From SIG299 sp964541485 (GTDB lineage Bacteria; Bacillota; Clostridia; Lachnospirales; Lachnospiraceae), in NCBI GenBank assembly GCA_964541485.1, contig CAZIQL010000027.1:1-28319 (forward strand): 28,319 bases of DNA, given 5' to 3'. Positions within the stretch are counted from its first letter, which is position 1, and every line of letters begins with the position of its first letter. A model generated the notes under the pieces. That model was not told where the DNA came from, ran no database searches, and worked only from the letters and a program-made list of their open reading frames with translations. Of the stretch, positions 6,712-13,190 are shown piece by piece. Both the position numbers and the translations under genes were made by a program.

Positions 6712-6879
6712 AACGTGAGACGGATGGGGATAAAGCCGCTTTGCAACTGCCTCGCAGAATATGGCGAAACATAGAATAAAGCGGCAGTCGAACAAAGTGT
6801 GTGTTGTATACAATTGTATACAGGATGTATTTGTCGTCAAAAAGTTGACGACAGAACTGTTGTCAAAGGGTTGAGATTA
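6712..6879. other. Gene-free region dense in inverted repeats between tRNA-Gly and the GH5 gene
   Basis: No credible gene. GCCGCTTT (6735-6742) and AAAGCGGC (6778-6785) form an inverted repeat. Further on, TGTCGTCAA (6832-6840), TTGACGACAG (6845-6854) and CTGTTGTCAA (6857-6866) can form two mutually exclusive stems, because the middle segment pairs with either neighbour (one G-T pair in the second). None has a good T-tract on either strand. The last part is the 3' flank of the minus-strand glucanase gene and may end its transcript. Confidence 0.5.
6804..6823. promoter_or_regulatory. Operator-like double palindrome TTGTATACA, no gene attached
   Basis: TGTATACAATTGTATACA (6805-6822) is a perfect 18-nt palindrome made of two abutting TTGTATACA units. 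TTGTATACAATT (6804-6815) is identical to the core of the palindrome on the citrate-synthase promoter (24588-24599). Such AT-rich TTGTATACAA palindromes are typical of GntR/FadR-family operators. No gene start lies close on either strand. Confidence 0.45.
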
Positions 6880-8766
6880 CTATTTTACCGGTACAGCGTA
6901 CACACCATATACGGTCATTTCTTTGGAGCTTGCACTGACAAAATAGTTGTACATATCATCAAGCTTCACATTCTCGTTGGTCAGAGTTTTGTTGACATCG
7001 TCAAAGGTAAAACGAATCATGTATGGATTTGAGCTTGTTTCGCTTGAAAAGACCTTATGCCAGCCGCCCTGTAACACCATGTATGGTTCTGCCTCTGAGT
7101 CATAAATCAGGACGATGTCATACTTTTCAGAAACATAAGGTTTCCAGTCAGAGAGAGTCATATTTCCCCATATACCAATGTAGGTTCCGCTATCAGAGCG
7201 GAATAGCTCTACCCAGTCGCTTTCCATCGGAATGCTGCTCCAGTCAAACGCAGGTTTTACGTAAGGAACGTAAGATGGGAGAATACTTTTCTGACCATAG
7301 ACAGTCATCATTGCCTGCACCATCGGAATAGCATTGGTAAACCAGGTCTGTGTAGCACGGCAGATGAGACCATAGGCTTCTCCTGTGCCGTTGTAGGTTG
7401 CTTGATTGTCCCAGAATACGCAAGGAATGCCGGCATCCTTTGCCTTGGTAAGGAAATAGGTTGCCCAGCGCACGCGGGAATCCGTGTTGTTAAAATCCGA
7501 AGCACCGCATTCGCCGATGATAATAGGTACATTTTTGGAGGAAGAGATACTTTTCAAATCGCGAAACAGATTGTTGATTGCAGTCTCGTAATCCTCGCCC
7601 CAGCCACTTTTGCCCGGGAAGCTGTGGTTTGCTTTGTCAGACGTATCCATGGCAAAGAAGTATGGATAATATGCATGTACAGAAAGGGCAATGTTTCCAC
7701 CGTTTTCCGGAACTTCAATTGCTTTAATGGCTGCGGAAGAAGATGAGGCACAATAGCCAGGGAGCATCAGCAGACGCTCGGTATTTGCCTCGGTACCCTG
7801 GGTCCGGATCGTGGTTACAAATGCATGGTTCAGGTCATTGATGTACTTCTGGGAGGCGGCATCGCCGGTGCCCCATTCGATGGAACTGCCAAGACCGGTC
7901 TGTCTTGGTTCGTTCATTGCTTCAAAAATCAAATGCTGGTCATAGTCAGCGAAGGTTTCTGCTATCTGTGACCAGATGTCTGTCAGGATTGCCTCTGCCG
8001 TGGCGTACGTGGAATCGGTAAACTGTGCCACATTGACCCAGTCTTCATGGTGAACGTTTAAAATAACGAACATACCCAAATCATAAGCATAATCTACGGT
8101 CTCTTTCACATAAGCGAGCCAGTCTTGGTTTATGATGTATTTCCCTTCGGAAGAGTCGTATTTGATATGTTGGTACCAGGTGGTTGGGATACGTACAGTA
8201 TTAAATCCACCGGCTTTTATAGCTTCGAACAATTCTTTGGTTGGTTCTTCATTGCCCCAGTATTTTGCTGCTTTTCCGGGAGCGGTATCGTAGCTGATGC
8301 CGGAGCCGTGGCTGTCTAAAGTGTTGCCAAGGTTCCAGCCGATAATCATACGCTCTGTAATTTCAAAGGCAGTGAGCCCGGTCAGTGTGTCGCCTGTGAC
8401 AGCAGGTGTCGGCACAGGGGTGTTAGTTGCGGTCGGCACCGGAGTGCTAGTCGCGGTTGGCACAGGGGTGTTAGTTGCGGTTGGCATAGGGGTACTGGTC
8501 ACGGTCGGCACCGGAGTGCTAGTCGCGGTTGGCATAGGGGTACTGGTCGCGGTTGGCACCGGAGTGCTAGTCGCGGTTGGCACAGGAGTATTTGTTGCAG
8601 TCGGCATAGGCGTGCTTGTCTCTGACGGTGCAGGTGTATTTGTAGGAGTTGGGTCTGCTGACGGAGGTGTCGGCTGGCAAGCAATCATGCTGAGTGAAAG
8701 CAACACAAGAGCACATGCGGTTATTGTCTTTGATTTCTTTGGCGTACTTATAGATGGCTTTTTCAT
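6880..8766 (-). CDS. Secreted lipoprotein GH5 endoglucanase-like glycoside hydrolase
   Basis: 628 residues; the start is fixed by AGGAGGATT upstream of ATG. Residues 1-30 are a lipoprotein signal ending SMIAC, so Cys30 would be lipidated and the protein tethered to the outer face of the membrane. Residues 31-122 are a Pro/Thr/Ser linker of TPxPTATx repeats. The catalytic GH5 barrel spans about 128-485: GWNLGNTLD (143-151), VRIPTTW (191-197), NVHHEDW (237-243), NEP with acid/base Glu286, HAYYPY (364-369), GEC with nucleophile Glu419, and FWDN (451-454). This set fits the beta-1,4-glucanase branch of GH5 (cellulase, xyloglucanase or mannanase cannot be separated by eye). Residues about 505-628 form a beta-rich C-terminal domain (LQGGWHK, FTFDDVN), possibly a carbohydrate-binding module. 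It stands alone with its own promoter. Confidence 0.92.
   Translation of the reverse strand: MKKPSISTPKKSKTITACALVLLSLSMIACQPTPPSADPTPTNTPAPSETSTPMPTATNTPVPTATSTPVPTATSTPMPTATSTPVPTVTSTPMPTATNTPVPTATSTPVPTATNTPVPTPAVTGDTLTGLTAFEITERMIIGWNLGNTLDSHGSGISYDTAPGKAAKYWGNEEPTKELFEAIKAGGFNTVRIPTTWYQHIKYDSSEGKYIINQDWLAYVKETVDYAYDLGMFVILNVHHEDWVNVAQFTDSTYATAEAILTDIWSQIAETFADYDQHLIFEAMNEPRQTGLGSSIEWGTGDAASQKYINDLNHAFVTTIRTQGTEANTERLLMLPGYCASSSSAAIKAIEVPENGGNIALSVHAYYPYFFAMDTSDKANHSFPGKSGWGEDYETAINNLFRDLKSISSSKNVPIIIGECGASDFNNTDSRVRWATYFLTKAKDAGIPCVFWDNQATYNGTGEAYGLICRATQTWFTNAIPMVQAMMTVYGQKSILPSYVPYVKPAFDWSSIPMESDWVELFRSDSGTYIGIWGNMTLSDWKPYVSEKYDIVLIYDSEAEPYMVLQGGWHKVFSSETSSNPYMIRFTFDDVNKTLTNENVKLDDMYNYFVSASSKEMTVYGVYAVPVK
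8414..8629 (-). repeat. 24-bp tandem repeat (9 units) coding for the glucanase linker
   Basis: Nine consecutive 24-bp units run from 8414 to 8629, each giving an eight-residue TP[VM]PTAT[SN] block on the minus strand; neighbouring degenerate units extend it on both sides. Units alternate between two or three sequence versions, with several nearly identical copies, which points to recent duplication and slippage. Each unit is a multiple of three, so copy-number change would alter linker length without breaking the frame. Confidence 0.92.
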
Positions 8767-8794
8767 GGGTAAATCCTCCTTGTTTGTTATAAGT

Positions 8795-8823
8795 ATTATA
8801 AGAGGTTCCTATGGTTTCTGCAA
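8795..8823 (-). promoter_or_regulatory. Sigma-A promoter of the GH5 gene
   Basis: Read on the minus strand, TTGCAG (8823-8818) and TATAAT (8800-8795) are separated by 17 bp, followed by the AGGAGG ribosome site and the ATG at 8766. Confidence 0.85.
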
Positions 8824-8885
8824 GGAATATTGCTGGACGGAGAGAAGGCGGTTTTGTATTTTCTCTTCCCTCGGGCTTTAGAATG

Positions 8886-8894
8886 TGTTATAAT
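8886..8894 (+). promoter_or_regulatory. Extended -10 promoter of the nucleotidyltransferase/HEPN pair
   Basis: TGTTATAAT is a consensus extended -10 element, 35 bp before the ATG at 8929. No good -35 is seen, as is usual for extended -10 promoters. Confidence 0.65.
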
Positions 8895-8928
8895 ATGAAC
8901 CAAACAGGGTTTGCAGGGGAGAAAAGAA

Positions 8929-9249
8929 ATGTCGTATGTTGCACCGGCAGTGGCCGAAAGCTTTAAAGAAAGAGAACAAAAGGTATTGGATCTGATTAAG
9001 GAATCCGGGATTTCTTATCAGATGGCAGGCGTGTTCGGCAGCTATGCCAGAGGTGAGTTTAAGAGCGGCAGCGACATTGATTTTTGTATCGTAACCAACG
9101 AAAGACCGCCACGGGAATTGAGCGGGGGGCTTAGGGAGGATGCAGACCTGCTCGGTGCAGATGTGGTTTTTGTGACGGAAGAGTATTTTAAAGAAGATAC
9201 CTCGGAGTTTGCAAAGAATTTACGCAGGGATTTTATACGCCTGGATTAG
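8929..9249 (+). CDS. Minimal nucleotidyltransferase (MNT, MntA-like), partner of a HEPN protein
   Basis: 106 residues from the ATG at 8929, which has AGGGGAGAA at the right distance; a TTG 18 bp upstream in the same frame is a poor alternative. The core GVFGSYARGEFKSGSDIDF is the GSx(10)DxD signature of the DNA-polymerase-beta-like nucleotidyltransferase fold, with a third acidic residue in ADVVFV. Known MNT proteins of this kind sit beside HEPN proteins; in the MntA/HepT (type VII) systems the MNT protein adds AMP groups to a tyrosine of the HEPN toxin and so silences it. The order here (MNT first, HEPN 17 bp later) fits such a pair. The catalytic residues are intact, so it is likely active. 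Antitoxin function is inference. Confidence 0.88.
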   Translation: MSYVAPAVAESFKEREQKVLDLIKESGISYQMAGVFGSYARGEFKSGSDIDFCIVTNERPPRELSGGLREDADLLGADVVFVTEEYFKEDTSEFAKNLRRDFIRLD

Positions 9250-9266
9250 CAGGGAGTGGAGGAAAG

Positions 9267-9701
9267 ATGAAACAGAACAATGACTATTATATAATTGCAT
9301 GCAATGACTTGTATTATTTGCAGGCAACGCTTCATCTGCCGTATTATAACCAGATTGCTGTGGGAGCACAACAGGTGGCAGAAAAGATGATTAAATCAGT
9401 TGCAGAGCGCACCTGTGTCGGGATTGAAAAACTGATGGGCTCGCACAATTTAAGGGCGTTGTATACGGAAATTAGAAAAAATGAAGAGGATTTTGAATTA
9501 GACAGGGACAAGCTTTCGACATTAAAGGATTTTTATTTTGATGCACGTTATCCGGGAGATAATTACGTAGATGTGGATGAAGATGACTGTGAACGCTGTC
9601 TTGCCACGATGTATGATGTGGTGGAAGCAGTGAATGCGTTCCGACAGAAACATGAGCTTCCATTCCATGAGTTTGAGAGAAAGATGTTAGAGAAACGGTA
9701 A
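9267..9701 (+). CDS. HEPN-domain protein, partner of the MNT protein
   Basis: 144 residues, ATG after GGAGGAAAG, 17 bp after the MNT gene. The all-helical HEPN fold is recognised from NDLYYLQATLH, GAQQVAEKMIKSV, SHNLRALY and FYFDARYPGDNYVDVDEDD, then CERCLATMYDVVEAVNAF. The last blocks match the classical HEPN family (Pfam PF05168, with 'DARYPgd.Y'), not the DUF86/HepT family. The RNase motif Rx(4-6)H of toxic HEPN proteins is not apparent: after the Arg of ARYPGDNYVD no His follows. It may therefore be a binding subunit that helps the nucleotidyltransferase rather than a ribonuclease. Tyr residues in RYPGDNY could be modification targets, but this is speculation. Confidence 0.83.
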   Translation: MKQNNDYYIIACNDLYYLQATLHLPYYNQIAVGAQQVAEKMIKSVAERTCVGIEKLMGSHNLRALYTEIRKNEEDFELDRDKLSTLKDFYFDARYPGDNYVDVDEDDCERCLATMYDVVEAVNAFRQKHELPFHEFERKMLEKR

Positions 9702-9723
9702 GTATGACGAAAAAGATTAGGAT

Positions 9724-9839
9724 GTCACGAAAAACGTCCGTAGGACGTGATTTAAGAAAAGGCGATGGTCGCTCTTGGGAAATAGATTTTCAGAGGCGGC
9801 TACCGCCTTTTCTTAAAGTGTTTCGCCCCTTTTTGTGAC
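9724..9839. repeat. 116-nt nested inverted-repeat element
   Basis: The ends GTCAC-G-AAAAA (9724-9734) and TTTTTGTGAC (9830-9839) pair with one bulge. Inside, TTTAAGAAAAGGCG (9751-9764) and CGCCTTTTCTTAAA (9804-9817) form a perfect 14-bp inverted repeat. The left arm holds a hairpin ACGTCC-GTA-GGACGT (9734-9748) and the centre GGCGG-CTA-CCGCC (9795-9807), which competes with the 14-bp stem. On the minus strand the first hairpin is followed by TTTTTC, a terminator-like arrangement. No open frame is inside. It may be a miniature mobile element, an RNA, or the terminator complex of the MNT/HEPN operon. Confidence 0.7.
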
Positions 9840-9921
9840 AACCTGTATATATAATATCCTGCATACCTCTTACCTTATTGGATAAAATTATGAAATTTTA
9901 ATGATTTTAATGGTTCTTTCA

Positions 9922-9950
9922 TTGAATTATGAAAATAAACAAGATATAGT
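9922..9950 (+). promoter_or_regulatory. Sigma-A promoter of the zinc-ribbon/DUF5685/J-domain operon
   Basis: TTGAAT (9922-9927) and TATAGT (9945-9950) with a 17-bp spacer, 46 bp before the first start codon. Confidence 0.75.
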
Positions 9951-9995
9951 AGTAACGATAAAATAGAAAATGAATAAGAAAGAGAGTGAAGGAGA

Positions 9996-10397
9996 ATGAA
10001 ATTTAGAGAAAGAATGCAGCGCTTTATGTACGGAAGGTATGGAATAGATGCCTTTGGAAAGTTCTTGTCCTGGTTTTCTATTATTTTATTAATAATGTCG
10101 ATGTTATTTGATGTAAATATCCTGTATTATGTTGCGCTTATCCTGTTGATTTATTGTTATTTCCGTATGTTCTCAAGAAATGTGCAGAAAAGATATCAGG
10201 AGAACTGCACATACTATCGTTATACACAAAGGATCAGGAATTTTTGGAATCGGCAGAAGTCTTATGCTCAGCAAAGAAAGACACATCACATCTATAAATG
10301 TCCGCAGTGCAAGCAGAAAATTCGTGTACCAAGAGGAAAAGGACGTATTGCAATCCGTTGCAGAACCTGTGGAACGGAGTTTATTAAGAAGAGCTGA
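9996..10397 (+). CDS. Small membrane protein with C-terminal zinc ribbon
   Basis: 133 residues, ATG after GAAGGAG. Two membrane helices lie at about residues 23-40 and 42-58, followed by a basic stretch and a cytoplasmic C-terminus with CPQCKQKIRVPRGKGRIAIR, then CRTCGTEF: two CxxC pairs about 19 residues apart, a classic rubredoxin-like/zinc-ribbon knuckle. This kind of ribbon (RVPRGKG.I.I.C..C) also occurs in proteins that bind nucleic acids or partner proteins. It is first in an operon: 14 bp separate it from the DUF5685-like gene. The function is not known. I infer a membrane anchor that recruits the two downstream proteins. Confidence 0.75.
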   Translation: MKFRERMQRFMYGRYGIDAFGKFLSWFSIILLIMSMLFDVNILYYVALILLIYCYFRMFSRNVQKRYQENCTYYRYTQRIRNFWNRQKSYAQQRKTHHIYKCPQCKQKIRVPRGKGRIAIRCRTCGTEFIKKS

Positions 10398-10411
10398 TAA
10401 GAAGGAATGCT

Positions 10412-11248
10412 ATGTTTGGTTACGTTACAGTAAATAAAAAGGAATTAAAAATCAAGGATTGGGAACGATATCATGCATATTATTGCGGTTTGTGTCATTC
10501 GTTAAAAGAGGTGGCCGGAACGAAGGCACGGATGACGGTTTCCTATGATATGACATTTCTTGCGATACTTCTGGATGATCTTTATGATTTTGAAAAGCAG
10601 GAGGGAATGAGGCGTTGCATCACTCATCCGGCAAGAAAGCATGAATTCGTTATGAGTGAGGCCTCGCTCTATGCAGCCAAGATGAATCTGCTGCTGTGCT
10701 ATGACAATCTTCTGGATGACTGGAAGGATGATAAGAACCCTGCGGCATTGGCAAGTGCCATGCTGGTTCGCAAGGCACGGGAAAGGATTGCCACGGAGTA
10801 TCCCAGACAGACAAGAGCAGTGGAGCAGTATATTGAGAAGCTGCATATTTGCGAGAAACAGAATAATCCAAACCTAGATGTGGCGGCAGGACTGACCGGC
10901 GAGATGCTGGGTGAGTTGTTTTGTATGAAAGAAGATGAGTGGCGGGAAGAATTATATCAGACCGGCTTTTATCTGGGAAAGTTTATTTATCTGATGGATG
11001 CATTTGAAGACATGGAAAAGGATGAAAAGAGAGGAAGCTATAATCCGTTTCTGTTGTGCCGGGGAGAAATTCGAAACTGTGATCTGGCAGAAGAAAGCCT
11101 AAACATGATGGCGGCAAAAGCCGCAGAAAGCTTTGAACGTCTTCCGCTGGTGGAAAATGTGGAAACATTACGCAACATCTTATATGCCGGGATATGGGGA
11201 AAGTATGAGATGATAAAAGCAAAGAGAGAAAAGGGAGAAAAAGAATGA
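10412..11248 (+). CDS. DUF5685-like protein
   Basis: 278 residues, ATG after AAGGAATG. It is nearly all helical, with no signal peptide or membrane segment. The N-terminus MFGYVTVNKKELKIKDWERY, then HAYYCGLCHSLKE, matches the conserved start of the DUF5685 family as I remember it. Acid-rich motifs ILLDDLYDFE (about 51-60), YDNLLDDWKDDKN (about 95-107) and YLMDAFEDMEKDEKRGSYNP (about 193-212) are spaced like the two Asp-rich metal sites of all-helical prenyl synthases, and CxxC plus RRCITH near the N-terminus may bind metal. Any link to isoprenoid chemistry or metal binding is inference from pattern. The stop overlaps the start of the J-domain gene (ATGA), so the two proteins are made together. 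Confidence 0.72.
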   Translation: MFGYVTVNKKELKIKDWERYHAYYCGLCHSLKEVAGTKARMTVSYDMTFLAILLDDLYDFEKQEGMRRCITHPARKHEFVMSEASLYAAKMNLLLCYDNLLDDWKDDKNPAALASAMLVRKARERIATEYPRQTRAVEQYIEKLHICEKQNNPNLDVAAGLTGEMLGELFCMKEDEWREELYQTGFYLGKFIYLMDAFEDMEKDEKRGSYNPFLLCRGEIRNCDLAEESLNMMAAKAAESFERLPLVENVETLRNILYAGIWGKYEMIKAKREKGEKE

Positions 11249-11931
11249 AGAATCCTTATCAGGTTTTGGGAGTGCCGGAATCTGCAGACATGGACGAAAT
11301 AAAAAAAGCATATCGAAAGCTGAGCCGGATGTATCATCCGGATGCGAATGTCAATAACCCGAACAAGGATGAGGCGGAAGCAAAGTTTAAGGAAATTCAG
11401 GCGGCGTATAAGCAGATTGTGGATGAACGGGAGCATGGTGGAAAACGCAGCTCTTATGATGGTTACGGACAGGGTGGCTATGGTCAGGGCAGTTACCGTG
11501 ATCCGTTTGAAGAATTCTTCGGAGGCGGTTTTGGCGGATATACCGGGCAGCGGCAGGAGAGCAATGAGTCCCCACGGATGCAGGCGGCAGGTAATTACAT
11601 CCGCAACCGTCATTACAGGGAAGCGTTGAATGTGCTTGACAGTATGCCGTCAGAGGAGCGTAATGCCAAATGGTATTATTACAGTGCGATGGCAAATTCT
11701 GCTACCGGAAATAATGTAACGGCACAGGAACATGCAAAGAAAGCAGTAGAACTGGAACCGGGGAATTACCAGTATCAGTCACTTTTGCAGCAGCTGCAGT
11801 CGGGTACCGGATGGTATAGCGGACAGGGACAGCAATATGGCAGATCATATACAAGTGTGAACCATTGTTGCTGGGAGTGTCTGGCAATTAACTGTTTGTG
11901 CAACAGTTTGCAGCTTTGCTTCTATTGCTAA
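11245..11931 (+). CDS. J-domain (DnaJ-like) protein with TPR-like region and Cys-rich tail
   Basis: 228 residues, overlapping the previous gene by 4 bp. Residues 1-70 are a J domain (PYQVLGVPESADMDEIKKAY, HPD at about 32-34), which stimulates the ATPase of DnaK-type chaperones. A Gly/Tyr-rich linker (about 74-105) resembles the G/F region. Residues about 115-185 carry two TPR-like helix pairs (AGNYIRNRHYREALNVLDSM and SAMANSATGNNVTAQEHAKK). There is no zinc-finger or substrate-binding domain of true DnaJ, so this is a type III J protein with a special client. The last 23 residues hold seven Cys (HCCWEC, CLC, CFYC), a likely metal or membrane-contact patch. The stop codon lies 12 bp before the assembly gap, so the C-terminus is read directly. 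Confidence 0.88.
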   Translation: MKNPYQVLGVPESADMDEIKKAYRKLSRMYHPDANVNNPNKDEAEAKFKEIQAAYKQIVDEREHGGKRSSYDGYGQGGYGQGSYRDPFEEFFGGGFGGYTGQRQESNESPRMQAAGNYIRNRHYREALNVLDSMPSEERNAKWYYYSAMANSATGNNVTAQEHAKKAVELEPGNYQYQSLLQQLQSGTGWYSGQGQQYGRSYTSVNHCCWECLAINCLCNSLQLCFYC

Positions 11932-11943
11932 TAAATAACAATA
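11889..11943. repeat. 55-bp direct repeat, left copy (contig-end overlap)
   Basis: Identical to 12044-12098 and ends exactly at the first N. It contains the last codons and the stop of the J-domain gene. Most likely one genomic segment represented twice at two contig ends. Confidence 0.9.
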
Positions 11944-12043
11944 NNNNNNNNNNNNNNNNNNNNNNNNNNNNNNNNNNNNNNNNNNNNNNNNNNNNNNNNN
12001 NNNNNNNNNNNNNNNNNNNNNNNNNNNNNNNNNNNNNNNNNNN
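11944..12043. other. Assembly gap of exactly 100 N
   Basis: Round-number run of N, the usual filler for a gap of unknown size. The flanks are identical 55-bp sequences, so the true gap is probably negative (an overlap). Confidence 0.98.
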
Positions 12044-12098
12044 TAACTGTTTGTGCAACAGTTTGCAGCTTTGCTTCTATTGCTAATAAATAACAATA
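12044..12098. repeat. 55-bp direct repeat, right copy
   Basis: Identical to 11889-11943 and begins exactly at the last N. It continues without a break into the terminator hairpin, which suits the 3' end of the J-domain operon. Confidence 0.9.
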
Positions 12099-12134
12099 CC
12101 GCAGAGTGAAACTCTCTGCGGTATTGTTTGTTTT
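12095..12134 (+). terminator. Intrinsic terminator of the J-domain operon
   Basis: AATACCGCAGAG (12095-12106) and CTCTGCGGTATT (12114-12125) form a perfect 12-bp stem with a 7-nt loop, followed by GTTTGTTTT. The stem lies between convergent genes and could also stop the minus-strand transcript that ends at 12189. Confidence 0.85.
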
Positions 12135-12188
12135 AGGATGTAACGATGATATAGGAAGCTGAGTGATTCAGCTGTTTGTCATGATAGG

Positions 12189-13190
12189 TTAGCCGGCACG
12201 ACGGATGGAACCGGAGCGTGTAAGATGTCTGCGGCTGTACAGAACAGGACGACTGCGCTTTTTGCTGCGGATGACATAAATTTTCAGCCAGAGCTTAACG
12301 CGGTGGAGTCTTGGTAATGCAAACCAGACAAGGATTACTGCGGCAAAGAATAACGTGCACATCAGAACAGTGACCTTATTCGGAGAACTCCAGAGTGCTA
12401 TCAGATTGAAGCCGCCAAGGGTAGTAATCACAGAAGCAGAAGCTGTGACAGCGGTAAATTCCGGGTGCATGGCTGCATAGGCAAGCGCAGATGCTACGGT
12501 AAGAGAAGTGCTGTCCTTTGCAATCACGGCCTCCTGATAGTCGGAGAGCTGTATACCATACCGGTTTTTTGGAGAAATGTCCATCAGTCCCAAGGAACGG
12601 TAAGAACCGTAGTGGAACAGGGAAAAAATTTCTTCTGTCGCAATGATATGGTATAAAGTGGAGTTATCAGAAACCGGCTCCGTGCCGTCAGCCAGAGTGA
12701 GCTCTGTTACGCGGTCAAACGGAAGACGGTTTTCGTGGTAGGTGAAGCTGAGCCCATCCAGGTAAAGCACCTGTGTTTCGCTGCGGATAGCGACGGTGTT
12801 TTCTGCAAGATAGGAAAGCTCTTTGCCGGACAGATAAAAACTGTAAAGTGTTTTTCCTTCCATATAAGAAAGAAGCTCGTTTTCTGTAAGGTTTTCAAAG
12901 CCATCAGGAAGGAAGACTGCTACAACATCTGCCGCATGTTCCAAAGTGGAATATTCAGCAACGGTGGTGCGGATGTCTCCGGCAACCATAGAGCCATGGA
13001 AAACTTCTGAGGAATTCACGTTGGTCTTTTCTGTGGTAGGCATTTTGCATGCTGTTACAAATAAGGCAACGAAAGCGATTCCTGCAAATACAGGCCAGAG
13101 CTTTGAAAAATGAAATGCGTTCAGTGCAAGTAAAAAGTTATAGGTGCACTTTCTTACGCGTCTTTTTATCTTTTTCCATCTTCTTTTCAT
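12189..13190 (-). CDS. Membrane-anchored protein with 5'-nucleotidase C-terminal-like domain
   Basis: 333 residues. Its ATG overlaps the stop of the LysR gene (ATGA), so translation is coupled. A very basic N-terminus is followed by a membrane segment (about 31-48, ending FVTACK) and a second near 268-291, then a basic cytoplasmic tail. The outside part (about 60-225) resembles the C-terminal substrate-binding domain of 5'-nucleotidase/UDP-sugar hydrolases: DVVAVFLPDGFENLTENELL, YLSGKELSYLAENT, VLYLDGLSFTYHENR, RVTELTLADGTEPVSDNSTLY. The catalytic metallophosphatase domain is absent, so it probably binds or presents something and does not hydrolyse. The 'TAC' at residues 46-48 could be read as a lipobox, but the hydrophobic stretch before it is longer than usual. 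Why it is coupled to a regulator beside leuBCD is unclear; sensing of an extracellular ligand is a guess. Confidence 0.6.
   Translation of the reverse strand: MKRRWKKIKRRVRKCTYNFLLALNAFHFSKLWPVFAGIAFVALFVTACKMPTTEKTNVNSSEVFHGSMVAGDIRTTVAEYSTLEHAADVVAVFLPDGFENLTENELLSYMEGKTLYSFYLSGKELSYLAENTVAIRSETQVLYLDGLSFTYHENRLPFDRVTELTLADGTEPVSDNSTLYHIIATEEIFSLFHYGSYRSLGLMDISPKNRYGIQLSDYQEAVIAKDSTSLTVASALAYAAMHPEFTAVTASASVITTLGGFNLIALWSSPNKVTVLMCTLFFAAVILVWFALPRLHRVKLWLKIYVIRSKKRSRPVLYSRRHLTRSGSIRRAG

Noticed and set aside
6507..6779. 90-codon frame across tRNA-Gly
   Set aside because: It runs through the tRNA gene and its terminator, which fully account for this stretch.
8414..8629. Possible CRISPR array
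   Set aside because: Units are directly abutting 24-bp repeats without unique spacers and code for a protein linker.
8297..8881. 194-codon plus-strand frame with Val/Gly repeats
   Set aside because: Mirror of the 24-bp repeats of the minus-strand glucanase linker; no ribosome site and it overlaps that gene's promoter.
11898..12086. Open frame running through the N gap
   Set aside because: It consists of unknown bases between two copies of the same 55 bp.
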